Source of the DNA: Massilia varians
GTDB lineage: Bacteria; Pseudomonadota; Gammaproteobacteria; Burkholderiales; Burkholderiaceae_D
DNA: 64,000 bases
Direction: 5' to 3'
Assembly (NCBI RefSeq): GCF_027923905.1
Contig: NZ_AP026966.1
Coordinates: 2,233,001-2,297,000 of the forward strand
The notes below the pieces were generated by a model, which made no database searches, was not told where the DNA came from, and was given only the letters and a program-made list of their open reading frames with translations. Positions 49,201-58,200 of the stretch are shown here, one piece after another (positions within the stretch are counted from its first letter, which is position 1; each line of letters starts with the position of its first letter). The position numbers and the translations under genes are program-made.

Positions 49201-49388
49201 TCGAAGCGGCGACCGGCTACCTGGATGCGAAGATCCAGTATCGCTACAACGACAACATCACCTTCGCGCTGGAAGGCAAGAACCTGACCGACGAAGTGAA
49301 GCGCCTCGACGCCGGCGACAGTTTCCGCCTGAACGAGCTGGCCTGGGCGGGCCGCCGCTACTACTTCACGGTGTCGATGAAGCTGTGA
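46248..49388 (+). CDS. TonB-dependent receptor, large (carbohydrate-type)
   Basis: A 1046-residue outer-membrane receptor. The ATG at 46248 has GGAGA 7 bp before it and gives a signal peptide ending AQAAVA. The plug (about 50-180) repeats the family pattern ITRKKNAGTVSDSIVAEDIGQFPD and KNVGEALSRVTGVQL. The barrel ends WAGRRYYFTVSMKL, a typical aromatic C-terminus. It is a distant paralogue of the upstream receptor. A shared promoter block links it to the GH35-GH95 operon rather than to the uronide genes, so a galactose- or fucose-containing oligosaccharide is a plausible ligand. Confidence 0.93.
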   Translation: MNRTKTGTRVLTPTRCAHAVAAVITLLAAQAAVAQESAQQQAPAASASAGDAPAPQVVHIAGTRQSVASAITRKKNAGTVSDSIVAEDIGQFPDKNVGEALSRVTGVQLSRDFGEGTQVAIRGVEPDLNRVEVNGMSVLGTNGGAGRGAELRELASELIGSIDVYKGLTADMTEGGVGGTVQITTRKPLDFKKPTIGTSIAAEHSTSRGGVQPRGNLYMADKYFDGKLGLMANFVYDKVLTQNDYARNTSWRFLQDWDNSPEKTVNSIDPKVAAVGSAAACATSGLTAAQQTACRSQWFDYSPGIARYGLWTRDHKRSSGEVTAQYAFSKEFNAYATYQANTQRQRLNDRNFGTDFANAGRLANTGRAPVYGANGVPTAAGACTAPTSATPGMVVSNHHVTEYVVGSCLFGAGVGGQGAFSTSARDFQLDIDSRYLSSGFSFKRDRLEVTGLVGTSKSLYDSDSNSIVLTQNAPGLKVALGPDSIPRFTFPAGYSPDNPASYVQAQLQYRPSETENKEHQAKIDFKYKLDTPFFNKVWFGAQARKSSSEQFNGGGYLASNGANLSSTADDINVRGANVNQTAVYDPLYTGSAQRPNDTQTFINSGFATRYLNAAQMAALVGAVQGRSPGTFFDGYDKVSGLPANWMSPVYANATQFFDTSSFNHAYLRNAPGSDGNIYPQIPAFMIDERIAATYLRLDYATQILGKEVEGNVGVRYTRTRDRSTGLARYSIRQATAPGASTFSDIVVSNSVATVENTYNDVLPSFNGAAWLIDNKLVTRVGWSKAMARPRMDLLAPNATCIRGSGNPQFGGDGTDDCTAGNPDLKPYRSTNTDLSIEYYPGADSQLSVAFFKKDITSYVMERVLTRGVDLFKNGELFDVTQAVNGEGATTKGVEIAGRTALTFLPGWLSGFGVDANYTRMNYKYAAGTERLNVLDNTVLPYPGMSKNAYNLSLWYDKGPINARLAYSYRDRFFTGGNDVSGNPVFEAATGYLDAKIQYRYNDNITFALEGKNLTDEVKRLDAGDSFRLNELAWAGRRYYFTVSMKL

Positions 49389-49417
49389 TCGCCTTGTAAC
49401 GACTCCTGTTCCGATTT

Positions 49418-49448
49418 GCCAGTCATCTCGCGATGACTGGCTTTTTTA
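49418..49448 (+). terminator. Terminator of the second TonB receptor gene
   Basis: GCCAGTCATC and GATGACTGGC pair closely, followed by TTTTTT. A classic rho-independent terminator 30 bp after the stop. Confidence 0.9.
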
Positions 49449-49463
49449 CTTGTCGAGGTCCCG

Positions 49464-50471
49464 ATGAACCGTCCTGCCGTTTTCGCCGCCGCCGCCATGC
49501 TGGCGTTGTTCGCCCTCCAGCCGATCGCCGCTGCGGAAATCAGCTTCGCCAACCCGCTGGTGCGCCAGCGCGCCGATCCCCACGTCACCCTGCAGCCGGA
49601 TGGCTGGTACTACTACACTGCCACGGTGCCCGAATACGACCGCATCGAGGTGCGCCGCGCGCGCAGCCTGAACGAACTGGGCGCCGCCGACGCCAAGGTG
49701 GTGTGGCGCAAGCACGCCAGCGGCGAGATGGGCGCGCACATCTGGGCGCCCGAGATGCACCGCATCGACGGCAAGTGGTACATCTATTTCACCGCCGGGC
49801 GCAGCGACAAGATCTGGGAGATCCGCCTGTACGTGCTGGAGAACGCGTCCGCCAATCCGCTCGAAGGCGAGTGGCTGGAGCGCGGCCAGCTGAAAACCGG
49901 CTGGGAAAGCTTCTCGCTGGACGCGACCACCTTCGAGCACCGCGGCCAGCGCTACCTGAGCTGGACCCAGCGCGCCCCCGACGGCAGCTAGGGCACCAAC
50001 ATCTACCTGGCGAAGATGGACGGGCCGCTGGCGATCCGCCAGCCGGCGGTGCTCCTCACGCGGCCGGAGCACGCGTGGGAGAAGATCGGCCACGAGGTCA
50101 ACGAGGCGTCGTCCTTCCTGGTGAAGAACGGGAGGGTATGGATGACCTACTCGGCCAGTGCGACCGACGCCAACTACGCGCTCGGTCTGCTCAGCGCGCC
50201 CGCCGACGCCGATCTGCTGGATGCGCGCGCGTGGACCAAGTCGCCGGTGCCCGTGATGCGCAGCAGCGCGGCCAACGGCCAGTACGGGCCGGGGCACAAC
50301 AGCTTCACGACGACGCCGGACGGCAAGACCGACATCCTGGTCTACCATGCACGCAATTACCGCGACATCGTGGGCGAGCCGCTGCGCGATCCGAACCGGC
50401 ATACGCGGGCGCAGGTGATTCGCTGGAAGGCGGATGGGTCGCCGGATTTCGGGGAGCCGGTGGCGGACTGA
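49464..50471 (+). pseudogene. GH43 family arabinosidase-type enzyme interrupted by one amber codon
   Basis: The frame gives 335 codons with a signal peptide (ALQPIAAAE). All three GH43 catalytic acids are in place: Asp38 in RADPHV, Asp153 in SLDATTF and Glu214 in VNEASSF. A TAG at 49989-49991 (codon 176, after APDGS) stops translation after 175 residues. The same frame continues with GTNIYLAKMDGP to 50471, with no other lesion. A Trp codon TGG is the likely ancestor. The family removes arabinose or xylose from plant glycans. This is either a young nonsense mutation, a sequencing error, or a codon read through by a suppressor. Confidence 0.88.
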
Positions 50472-50524
50472 GGACGCTTGCGACAGCCCTGACTTGTTCT
50501 CCGCATGTTGGCGGCCATAAATTC

Positions 50525-50630
50525 GTAGGGTGGGCGGGTTTCCCGCCCACGCGGTCGGGCAAGGTTTCCGAAGCCCGCCTCGTGCTCTAACGGACCTTGG
50601 CCGCGTGGGCAGGGGACCTGCCCACCCTAC
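50525..50630. repeat. Paired REP-like element (inverted copies)
   Basis: GTAGGGTGGGCGGG and its partner CCTGCCCACCCTAC face each other about 80 bp apart, each with a GCGG/CCGC inner edge. This is the layout of a bacterial interspersed mosaic element. The CACCCTAC end is shared with the hairpin at 36512. Confidence 0.65.
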
Positions 50631-50763
50631 AAAAGCGCCCGTTATCGCTTAACTGAACGGCATTGAAGGCTCGTAGAGAGTCTTGCGCCCCTTTGTGACA
50701 TTTGAAGGATATTCAGGAAAATTTTACCGGTAAGATCGACCGGTTTGGTTTCGGATCTTTCGG

Positions 50764-52929
50764 ATGCACCGTCGCTTCGCCTGCCTGTTAGCCGTCTATT
50801 GCACCGGTACGCATGCCCAGATCGAGGCGTCTGCGGCGCCCCAGCAAGTCGTCATCAGTGGCGCCCGGACCGACCTTGAAGCAAGCCAGGATTTCGTCGC
50901 CGGTAAGATCATCATCGGTCAGAAGAAGATCGCCGACAGCGGCCTGCAGAATACCGGCGAACTGCTCCGGCGCGAGCCCGCCATCAGCGTCGACAAGAGC
51001 GGTCGCATTGGCCTGCTCGGTCTGCCGGGCTACACCCAGGTGCTGGTGGACGGCCAGGCTCCGGCGGGCGACAGCATGAACATCGACCTCGTGCGCGTCG
51101 AGCGCATCGAGATCACCAAGACCACCACTGCCGCCATCGGGCCGTTCGGGGTTGCCGGTACCATCAACATCGTCCTGCGAAAAAAGCAGCGCAAGACCTC
51201 GTCCCGCTTGCACGGCAATGCGCGGACCGAGGGTGGCAAGAAGGGCATGGACCTGACCTGGGCGGCCACCGGCGTCAACGATGGCTCGTTCAGCCATACC
51301 TTCACGCTGTCACGGTGGCGCCGCTTGTCCAGCGCGCACAGTGAATATGTCCAGACCAGCGAGCGACCGGGCCGGGGTGCCGTCCGCGAGTACGAGGGCG
51401 AGGCCCATGTGCCGGGCCTGTTCGAGTCTCTCAATGCGAACGGCGTGCTGGCCTGGACCCTGGATGCCAGTCATTCGCTCACCTTCAGCCCGGAGATCGC
51501 CCGCTACAGCTCCGACAATCACAGCGATGAACAACGGCGCTGGATGTCGGGCCTCAGTGCATCGTCGAACCAGAGCAGCAAGACACCGACGAAGAATCTG
51601 TACCTGCCCTTGCTGTGGAACTGGAGGATCGACCCGGACAGCAGCCTGGCCCTCAAGCTGGTCGCGAGCGGCTCGCGCTCGGAGAGCCGACTGCGCAGGG
51701 ACGAGCTGTGGTCGCCGGGCGGCCCGCGCCAACGTATGCATGAGCAGGACAGCAGCACGCGCAACTACTTCCTCGACCTCGACTACGCGCTTGACACCGA
51801 GGATGGTCACCGGATCAGTGCCGGCGCCAAGTTCGCGCGCAACGACAGCGATAGCAGCTATACCGACCTGGTCGACGGCCGTCCGGACTCCAGCCTGGCC
51901 GTGCTGGGGCCGGAAACGGCATCCCACCTGACCAGCGCACGGCTGTTCATCCAGGACGAATGGCGGATCAACCGCCGCTGGGCCGTCAACCTGGGCGCGT
52001 CCGGCGAACGGCGCCGCTACCGGCTGGTCGAGGGCCCGGCCACCAGCCGCCCCCGATTCAAGCTGTGGTCGCCGTCGGCGCACGTGTCGCACCGCATCGG
52101 CGGCAATCGCAAGCGCCAGCTCAGGGCCTCGCTGGCGCGCAGCTACCGCACGCCCTTCTTCGACGAAATGCTGCTGCGTCCCACGATCAATCCGTATGCG
52201 CCATGCCCGGCCTTGGGTTTGTGCGGCGCCAATGGGATCGACCTGGCGGACAGCAGCGGCAATCCCGCCCTGCGACCGGAACGTTCGCTCGGCCTGAACC
52301 TGTCATATGCGCACGGCTTCGGCCGCGACAGCGAGGTCAGCCTGGAATTCTACACACGCGACATCCGCGACAAGAACGGCCTGGACGTTGCACTGGTGGA
52401 GGTGCCCTGGGCGAGTGTTCCGCGTTACGTGGCTCGCCAAGCCAACCTGGGCCAGGCGCGGGTGCGCGGCCTGGACCTGGAAGCTCGCCTGGCGGGCAAG
52501 GATTTTTCGCCGACGCTGGCGAACCTGGAGCTGAGCGGCAGCATTGGCCTGGCCGATTCGACGCTGAGCGAGCTGCTTGGCCCCGACAACCATATCCCGG
52601 GGCAGTCGCCCTGGCGCGCCAAGCTGGGCGGCAGCTACTCGCTGCAGTCGCTGCCGGTCAAGCTCGGTTTCGATGCCAGCTACCTGCCCGAGGACTGGGT
52701 TCGCAGCAGTGCCAGCCAGCGCGTCTACGAATCGAGCCGACGCACGCTGAACCTGAACGCGAGCTGGAACGCCAGCAAGACCACGGTCCTGCGGCTCAAC
52801 CTGGATAACCTGCTACACCGGCGCACTTCCCGCATCGACGAATACCTGGAGCAGGGCAGCCTGGTCCGCCTGTCGACCTGGAACACGCACCATGCGCGTG
52901 TCGTGGTGCGCTTCGAGACCAGTCTATGA
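50764..52929 (+). CDS. TonB-dependent receptor
   Basis: A 721-residue outer-membrane receptor with a short signal (MHRRFACLLAVYCTGTHAQ). The plug domain covers about 25-135 (NTGELLRREPAISVDKSG, LGLPGYTQVLVDGQ, RVERIEITKTTTAAIGPFG). The barrel ends THHARVVVRFETSL, an aromatic end as expected. It belongs to a different subfamily from the two large receptors and has the size of receptors for siderophores or smaller ligands. Two ACCGGT boxes 13 bp apart stand about 25 bp before the ATG. It is co-transcribed with the small twin-CX3C protein that follows by 16 bp. Confidence 0.9.
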   Translation: MHRRFACLLAVYCTGTHAQIEASAAPQQVVISGARTDLEASQDFVAGKIIIGQKKIADSGLQNTGELLRREPAISVDKSGRIGLLGLPGYTQVLVDGQAPAGDSMNIDLVRVERIEITKTTTAAIGPFGVAGTINIVLRKKQRKTSSRLHGNARTEGGKKGMDLTWAATGVNDGSFSHTFTLSRWRRLSSAHSEYVQTSERPGRGAVREYEGEAHVPGLFESLNANGVLAWTLDASHSLTFSPEIARYSSDNHSDEQRRWMSGLSASSNQSSKTPTKNLYLPLLWNWRIDPDSSLALKLVASGSRSESRLRRDELWSPGGPRQRMHEQDSSTRNYFLDLDYALDTEDGHRISAGAKFARNDSDSSYTDLVDGRPDSSLAVLGPETASHLTSARLFIQDEWRINRRWAVNLGASGERRRYRLVEGPATSRPRFKLWSPSAHVSHRIGGNRKRQLRASLARSYRTPFFDEMLLRPTINPYAPCPALGLCGANGIDLADSSGNPALRPERSLGLNLSYAHGFGRDSEVSLEFYTRDIRDKNGLDVALVEVPWASVPRYVARQANLGQARVRGLDLEARLAGKDFSPTLANLELSGSIGLADSTLSELLGPDNHIPGQSPWRAKLGGSYSLQSLPVKLGFDASYLPEDWVRSSASQRVYESSRRTLNLNASWNASKTTVLRLNLDNLLHRRTSRIDEYLEQGSLVRLSTWNTHHARVVVRFETSL

Positions 52930-52945
52930 CCACGAAAGCAAGCAT

Positions 52946-53242
52946 ATGAAGAAGATTCTCGCCCTTTGCGCACTGGCCTGCGCGTTCACCCATACTGTCT
53001 CGGCCCAGATCAGGGAGCGGCCCAAGAGCGAGTGTCTGAAGGCCTGCAATGAGCTGGACGGATTCAAGGGAATGGAGCGGATCGAGCGCCGGCTGGCCGA
53101 AGTGCGCGACAAGAAGAAAAGCGAAACCGACCCGCGCAAGCTGGAGCAGCTGGTCGAGCAGGAGCAGGAACTCGTTGACGAGCGCAATGACCGGCGCCAG
53201 GACGTGTGCAGGTACATCTGCGAACACAATCCGGCGGGTTGA
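52946..53242 (+). CDS. Small periplasmic helical protein with twin CX3C motifs
   Basis: A 98-residue protein with a signal peptide (MKKILALCALACAFTHTVSAQ). The mature part is highly charged and predicted helical (ERIERRLAEVRDKKKSETDPRKLEQLVEQEQELVDERNDRR). It is bounded by two CX3C motifs, ECLKAC near the start and DVCRYIC near the end. Two disulfides joining the ends of a helical hairpin would resemble CHCH/small-Tim folds. Paired with a TonB receptor at 16 bp, it could be a chaperone or plug partner for it. Family not recognised. Confidence 0.7.
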   Translation: MKKILALCALACAFTHTVSAQIRERPKSECLKACNELDGFKGMERIERRLAEVRDKKKSETDPRKLEQLVEQEQELVDERNDRRQDVCRYICEHNPAG

Positions 53243-53331
53243 TATGTGAAAAAGTCGGGGCTCGCAGCGCTGGCCTGCTTGCCGGCAGCCTCCGGCCCGG
53301 GAACCAGGCGCAGGCTGCTCGCCATCTCAGA

Positions 53332-54996
53332 TCACCACCAGGCCGCGTAGACGATCACCAGGATCGCGCACACCACCGCCGAGCCGAAGGCGAAGCCCGG
53401 CTCCACCTTGAACATGCGGCGGTCGACCTCGACGATGGTCGAGTCGGGCTGGCGTCCCAGCAGACTGATGATGCCCATGCCGATCACGATCATCAGGAAC
53501 ACGAGCAGGGTGCGGTCCAGGAACGGAATCTCGTACACGCCGGCGGCGTTGGGGACCGCGAAGCCGATCGGTGCCAGGAAGGACAGATTCACGAAGTCCG
53601 GCAGGAACTTCAGTACGATCGACAGGCCCACGCTGGCAATGGCCGCGAACATCGCGGCAGCACCGTTGGTGCGGCGCCAGAAGAAGCCCAGCAGGAACAT
53701 GGCGAAGATGCCGGGCGAAACGAAGCCGGTGTATTCCTGGATGTACTGGAAGCCGCCTTTCTTGTCGATGCCCATCAGCGGCGCGATCGCCACCGCGATC
53801 GCCATCGCGACCACCACCGTCATGCGGCCGATCCAGACCATGTGACGCTCGCTGGCGTCGGGACGGAACTTGGGGCGATAGATGTCGAGCGTGAAGATGG
53901 TGGCGATGCTGTTCGCCTTGCCGGCCAGCGAAGCGACCACGGCCGCGGTCAAGGCGGCAAAGGCGACGCCTTTCAGGCCTTCCGGCAGCAGGGTCAGCAG
54001 GGTAGGGTAGGCGCGGTCGGGGTTGAGTTCACCACCCGGGCGCAGCGAGTCGCCCAGCATGCCGCCCTGGTCGAGCGCATAGGCGGCGATGCCCGGCAGG
54101 ACCACGATCAGCGGCATCAGGAGCTTGAGGAAGGCAGCGAACAGCAGGCCCTTGCGTGCCACCGGCAGGCTGGCACCGAGGGCACGCTGGGTGATGTACT
54201 GGTTGCAGCCCCAGTAGCTCAGGTTGACGATCCACATGCCGCCGATCAGGGTCGACAGGCCCGGCAGGTCCATGTAGTTCGGGTTGTCGCGCGAGAGCAC
54301 CATGTCGAAGTGGCCGCCGGCGCGCGCGAACAGCTCGCGGATGCCGACCATGGCGCCTTCGTTGCCCGACAGGCGCGCCACCAGGTCGAGTGCGATCCAG
54401 GTGGTGACCAGGCCGCCGATCACCAGGCAGAACACCTGGATCACGTCGGTGTAGCCGATCACCTTCATGCCGCCCAGGGTGATGATGGTAGCGAACACTG
54501 CCAGGAACAGCATGCAGGGCAGCACCCCGATGCCGACCATGCTGTTGATCGCCAGTGCGCCCAGGTACAGGATCGCGGTCAGGTTGACCACGATGTACAG
54601 GGCCAGCCAGAACACGGCCATGACCATGGCCACCTTGGGCCCGTAGCGCTGCTCGAGGAACTGGGGCATGGTGTAGATGCGGTTCTTCAGGTAGATCGGC
54701 ATGAAGAACACCGCCACGATGATCAGGGTGGCGGCCGCCATCAGCTCGTAGACCGCAATGGCCATGCCGATCCGGAAGCCCGAGCCGCTCATGCCGATGA
54801 ACTGCTCGGCCGAGATGTTCGAGGCGATCAGCGAGGCGCCGATTGCCCACCAGGTGAGCGAGCCCTCGGCCAGGAAGTAGTCGTGCGATTCCTTGCCGGA
54901 GCCGTTGCGCCGCCGGTAGATCCAGATGCCGTAGCCGGCGACGATGACGAAATAAATGAGGAAGACGAAGGTGTCGAGTGAGGAGAACGAATTCAT
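53332..54996 (-). CDS. Sodium/solute symporter (SSS family, SGLT-like)
   Basis: A 554-residue inner-membrane protein with about 14 membrane segments. It has SGLT-group signatures: DYFLAEGSLTWWAIGASLIASNISAEQFIGMSG near the N-terminus, RIYTMPQFLEQRYG, VNLSYWGCNQYITQRALGA and AALTAAVVASLAGKANSIATIFTLDIY. SGLT-type bacterial members import galactose, glucose or related sugars with sodium. It is divergent from the GH35-GH95 operon, so galactose or a similar hydrolysis product is a likely cargo. The start at 54996 matches the family N-terminus; longer upstream starts run antisense to the GH35 gene. Confidence 0.93.
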   Translation of the reverse strand: MNSFSSLDTFVFLIYFVIVAGYGIWIYRRRNGSGKESHDYFLAEGSLTWWAIGASLIASNISAEQFIGMSGSGFRIGMAIAVYELMAAATLIIVAVFFMPIYLKNRIYTMPQFLEQRYGPKVAMVMAVFWLALYIVVNLTAILYLGALAINSMVGIGVLPCMLFLAVFATIITLGGMKVIGYTDVIQVFCLVIGGLVTTWIALDLVARLSGNEGAMVGIRELFARAGGHFDMVLSRDNPNYMDLPGLSTLIGGMWIVNLSYWGCNQYITQRALGASLPVARKGLLFAAFLKLLMPLIVVLPGIAAYALDQGGMLGDSLRPGGELNPDRAYPTLLTLLPEGLKGVAFAALTAAVVASLAGKANSIATIFTLDIYRPKFRPDASERHMVWIGRMTVVVAMAIAVAIAPLMGIDKKGGFQYIQEYTGFVSPGIFAMFLLGFFWRRTNGAAAMFAAIASVGLSIVLKFLPDFVNLSFLAPIGFAVPNAAGVYEIPFLDRTLLVFLMIVIGMGIISLLGRQPDSTIVEVDRRMFKVEPGFAFGSAVVCAILVIVYAAWW

Positions 54997-55190
54997 TGGG
55001 TAGCGGTGTCTCGTCTTGGCAGTGCGGGGCACGTCCTTGTTATCCGGCCGGCGTCGCGGCGGGCGAAGCGCCAGGGACGGGCTCCGCGGCCCCAATCTTT
55101 GCATAAGCAGCAAGATGTGCGTGCCCCCGCACGAAATACTCATCCGCTTGAGCGAATGATTGCAGGCGTCCTTACGTCCGATCACTCGCC

Positions 55191-55240
55191 TGATTCTTTC
55201 GCCACTGCGTTGATCGGTATTCGGAAGAGCACCTAGAATG
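55191..55240 (+). promoter_or_regulatory. Promoter block shared with the second TonB receptor (copy B)
   Basis: TGATTCTTTCG, GATCGG and TAGAATG occur here with exactly the same spacing (43 bp from first to last box) as at 46149-46198. TTGATC and TAGAAT are 18 bp apart as -35/-10. The upstream TGATTCTTTCG is a candidate activator site. Confidence 0.65.
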
Positions 55241-55269
55241 TCCCGCATAGAATAAGTATGGAGACAGCA

Positions 55270-58200
55270 ATGACGTGGTTCGATTCCGGCAGTGACAGGC
55301 AGGCGGGGCGCATGCGCGCTTTCGCATTCGCGGTGGCGGCAACGCTTGGCGGGGCGGCCGCGGCCCAGGAGCTCGGCATCCCGCAAGGATCCGGGCAGCA
55401 GGCCGGGACGGCCAGCGCCCAGGCGGCGAAGTCCGGCCAGGTAGTATTGATGCCCGCGCTCACCGCCGGCGCCGCCAATACGCTCAGCCTGCTGTCGTCG
55501 ACCGACGGCGCCAATTTCGTCTCGCTCGCCTCCGAGACCTGGACGCCGCCTTCCGGCAAGCTGCAGGACCCGAGCCTCGCGCGCCATGCGGACGGCCCTT
55601 ACGTGCTGGCCTATGCCGGCGCGGCGCCCGGTTCGATCGGGCTGGCCAGTTCGCCCGACCTGCGCAGCTGGGAAGGGACGCGCGAGCTGCGGGTCGCCTC
55701 GGGCCAGGTGCGCGCGCCCAATTGGGTGCGCGGCGCCGGCGGGCAACTCCACCTGGTCGCCACCATCGGGCGCGGCAGCCACGTATCGAGCCTCGATGCG
55801 GACCTGGCCAATCTGTCGACGCCCGTGCCGATGCGCGGTCTCGAGGACGGCTACACCGACACTGTCGTCGCCCCCGAGGGCGACGGCTTCGTCGCGGTTA
55901 CGCGCGAAGCGGCCAGCGGACGCCTGGTGCTCGCGCGCGCGCCCGAGCTCACAGGACCATGGCGCATCGAGCAGGCGGCAAGCCTCAGCGGCCTGGGCAC
56001 CGACATCAAGGCGGCCGGACTGGTGCGCCTGGGCGCGACGCTGCGCCTGTACACCCGCGCCGGAGACGGCCAGCGCGCCTGGTTCGCCGACAGCCAGGAT
56101 GGCGGCCGCAGCTGGGGCGCGCCAAGTCGCCTGCTGGGGACTGCCGCGATGGCGTCCTCGTTCGGCGTCATGGGCGAAGACGCCAGGGCCTTCGAGAAAA
56201 TCGCCGCACCCAAGGGGAAGCCGAAGACGATCGCCTGGGACGCGTATTCGCTGAAGGTCGACGGCAAGCGTGTCGTGGTCTGGTCGGGCGAGATCCACCC
56301 GTTCCGTCTGCCCAATCCTTCGCTGTGGCGCGACGTGATCCAGAAGATGAAGGCGCTTGGCTTCAACGGCGTGGCCTTCTACTTCGACTGGGGCTACCAT
56401 TCGCCGGCCCCGGGCGTGTACGACTTCTCGGGGATCCGCAGCGTCGAGCGCGCGCTGCAGATCGCGAAGGAGGAGGGCATGTACGTGATCGCCCGCACCG
56501 GCCCCTACGTCAATGCCGAGCTGACCGGCGGCGGCTATCCGGGCTGGATGTTCCGCAGCCGCGCCGAAGCGCGCACCGACGATCCGGTTTACCTGTCCGC
56601 CGTCGACGAGTGGATGACCCAGATTAACGCGATCATCGCGCGCCACCAGGCCACCGACGGCGGCGGCAACGTGATCGCCTACCAGCTTGAGAACGAGCTG
56701 GGCAAGGTCGAGCCGAAGCACGTGCGCCAGATGGAGCACCTGGCGCGCAAGGCGCGGCTCGATGGCATTACCGTTCCCTTCTTCCACAACGCCGCCGGCC
56801 GCCTGCCGGACTGGGCGCCGAAGAACTCGAGCGCGCCCTGGGCCAACCAGGGCCCGACCGACATCTACGCTTTCGATGGCTACCCGGGCGGCAGCTGCGA
56901 CGTGTTCGCCAACCCGGCGGGCGCCAACAAGGCGCCGGACTGGGGCATCTACGCGACTGGCAGCGGCAAGGTCGGTTCGCTCACCTCGCCGGGTACGCCC
57001 GGCTTCGCCGCGGAACTGGGCGGCGGCTGGTTCGACTACTGGGGCTCGAACGGCACCTACCACTGCACCGCCGAGCGCCAGGGCACCGGCTACCAGCGCG
57101 TGTTCTACGGCACCAACCTGATCAACCGGATCACGATCCACAACGTCTACATGACCTTCGGCGGCACCTCGTGGGGCTGGCTGGCCGGCCCGGTGGTGTA
57201 CACCTCCTACGACTACGGCGCCGCGATCTCCGAAGACCGCGGCCTGCGCCCGAAAGCCTATGCGCTCAAGCAGCAGGGCATGTTCGTGCAGGCGGCCGAG
57301 CAGGTGCTGGCCGAGATGGACAAGGGCCCGGAACTCGCACCAAGCGACGCCAAGGTCAAGGTCTACCACAACGTCAACCGGCGCCTGGGCAGCCACGTGA
57401 TCTTCGCCGCCCACAATCCGACCGACGGCAAGGGCGAGGAGCTTTTTAGCGTCAAGCTGGCCACCCGCGATGGCGAATATACCTTCGGCACCACGCTGCG
57501 CGGCCAGGATGCGCGCATGCTGCTGGCCTCCTACGACATGGAACGCCAGCGCCTGGTGTATTCGACCTCGGAACTGCAGACCCACTTCCGCAACGGCGAA
57601 CGCGACATCGTGCTGCTGCACGGGCGCGACCGCCAGGCCGGCCAGACCGTACTGCGCTATACGGGCGCGCCGACGGTCGAGGTGCTGGCCGGGCAGGTGA
57701 GGTCGCGCTGGGATGCCGCCAGGGGCGACCTGGTGCTGGACTACGTGCACGACGGCCTGGCGCGGGTGCGCATCTCGGGCGGCGGCAGGGCGCCGATGCT
57801 GCTCCTGCTGGCCGATGAACAGACCAGCCTGCGCTTCTGGACCCAGGAAACCGGCCTTGGGCGCGCGCTGCAGCTCAGCCCCGCACTGGTGCGCTCGGCC
57901 CGGATCGAAGGCGGCAAGCTCGCCATGCGCGGAGACGCCGGCGAGGACAGCAGCTTCGAGATCTGGGGGCCGGCGTTCGAAGCGGCCAGCTTCAACGGCC
58001 AGGAACTGGTCTTGACGCGCCAGCCGGACGGCAGCGTGCGCGCCGGCACCGTCAAGGGTCCGGAGGCGGTGACGCTGCCCGACCTGGCACGCCTGGCCTG
58101 GACCCGCCGCATGGACAGCCTGGAAAGCGCGCCGCGCTTCGACGACAGCGCCTGGGTGCAGGCCGACCGCCGTCCGTCGGCGGCCCAGACCTGGACCATG

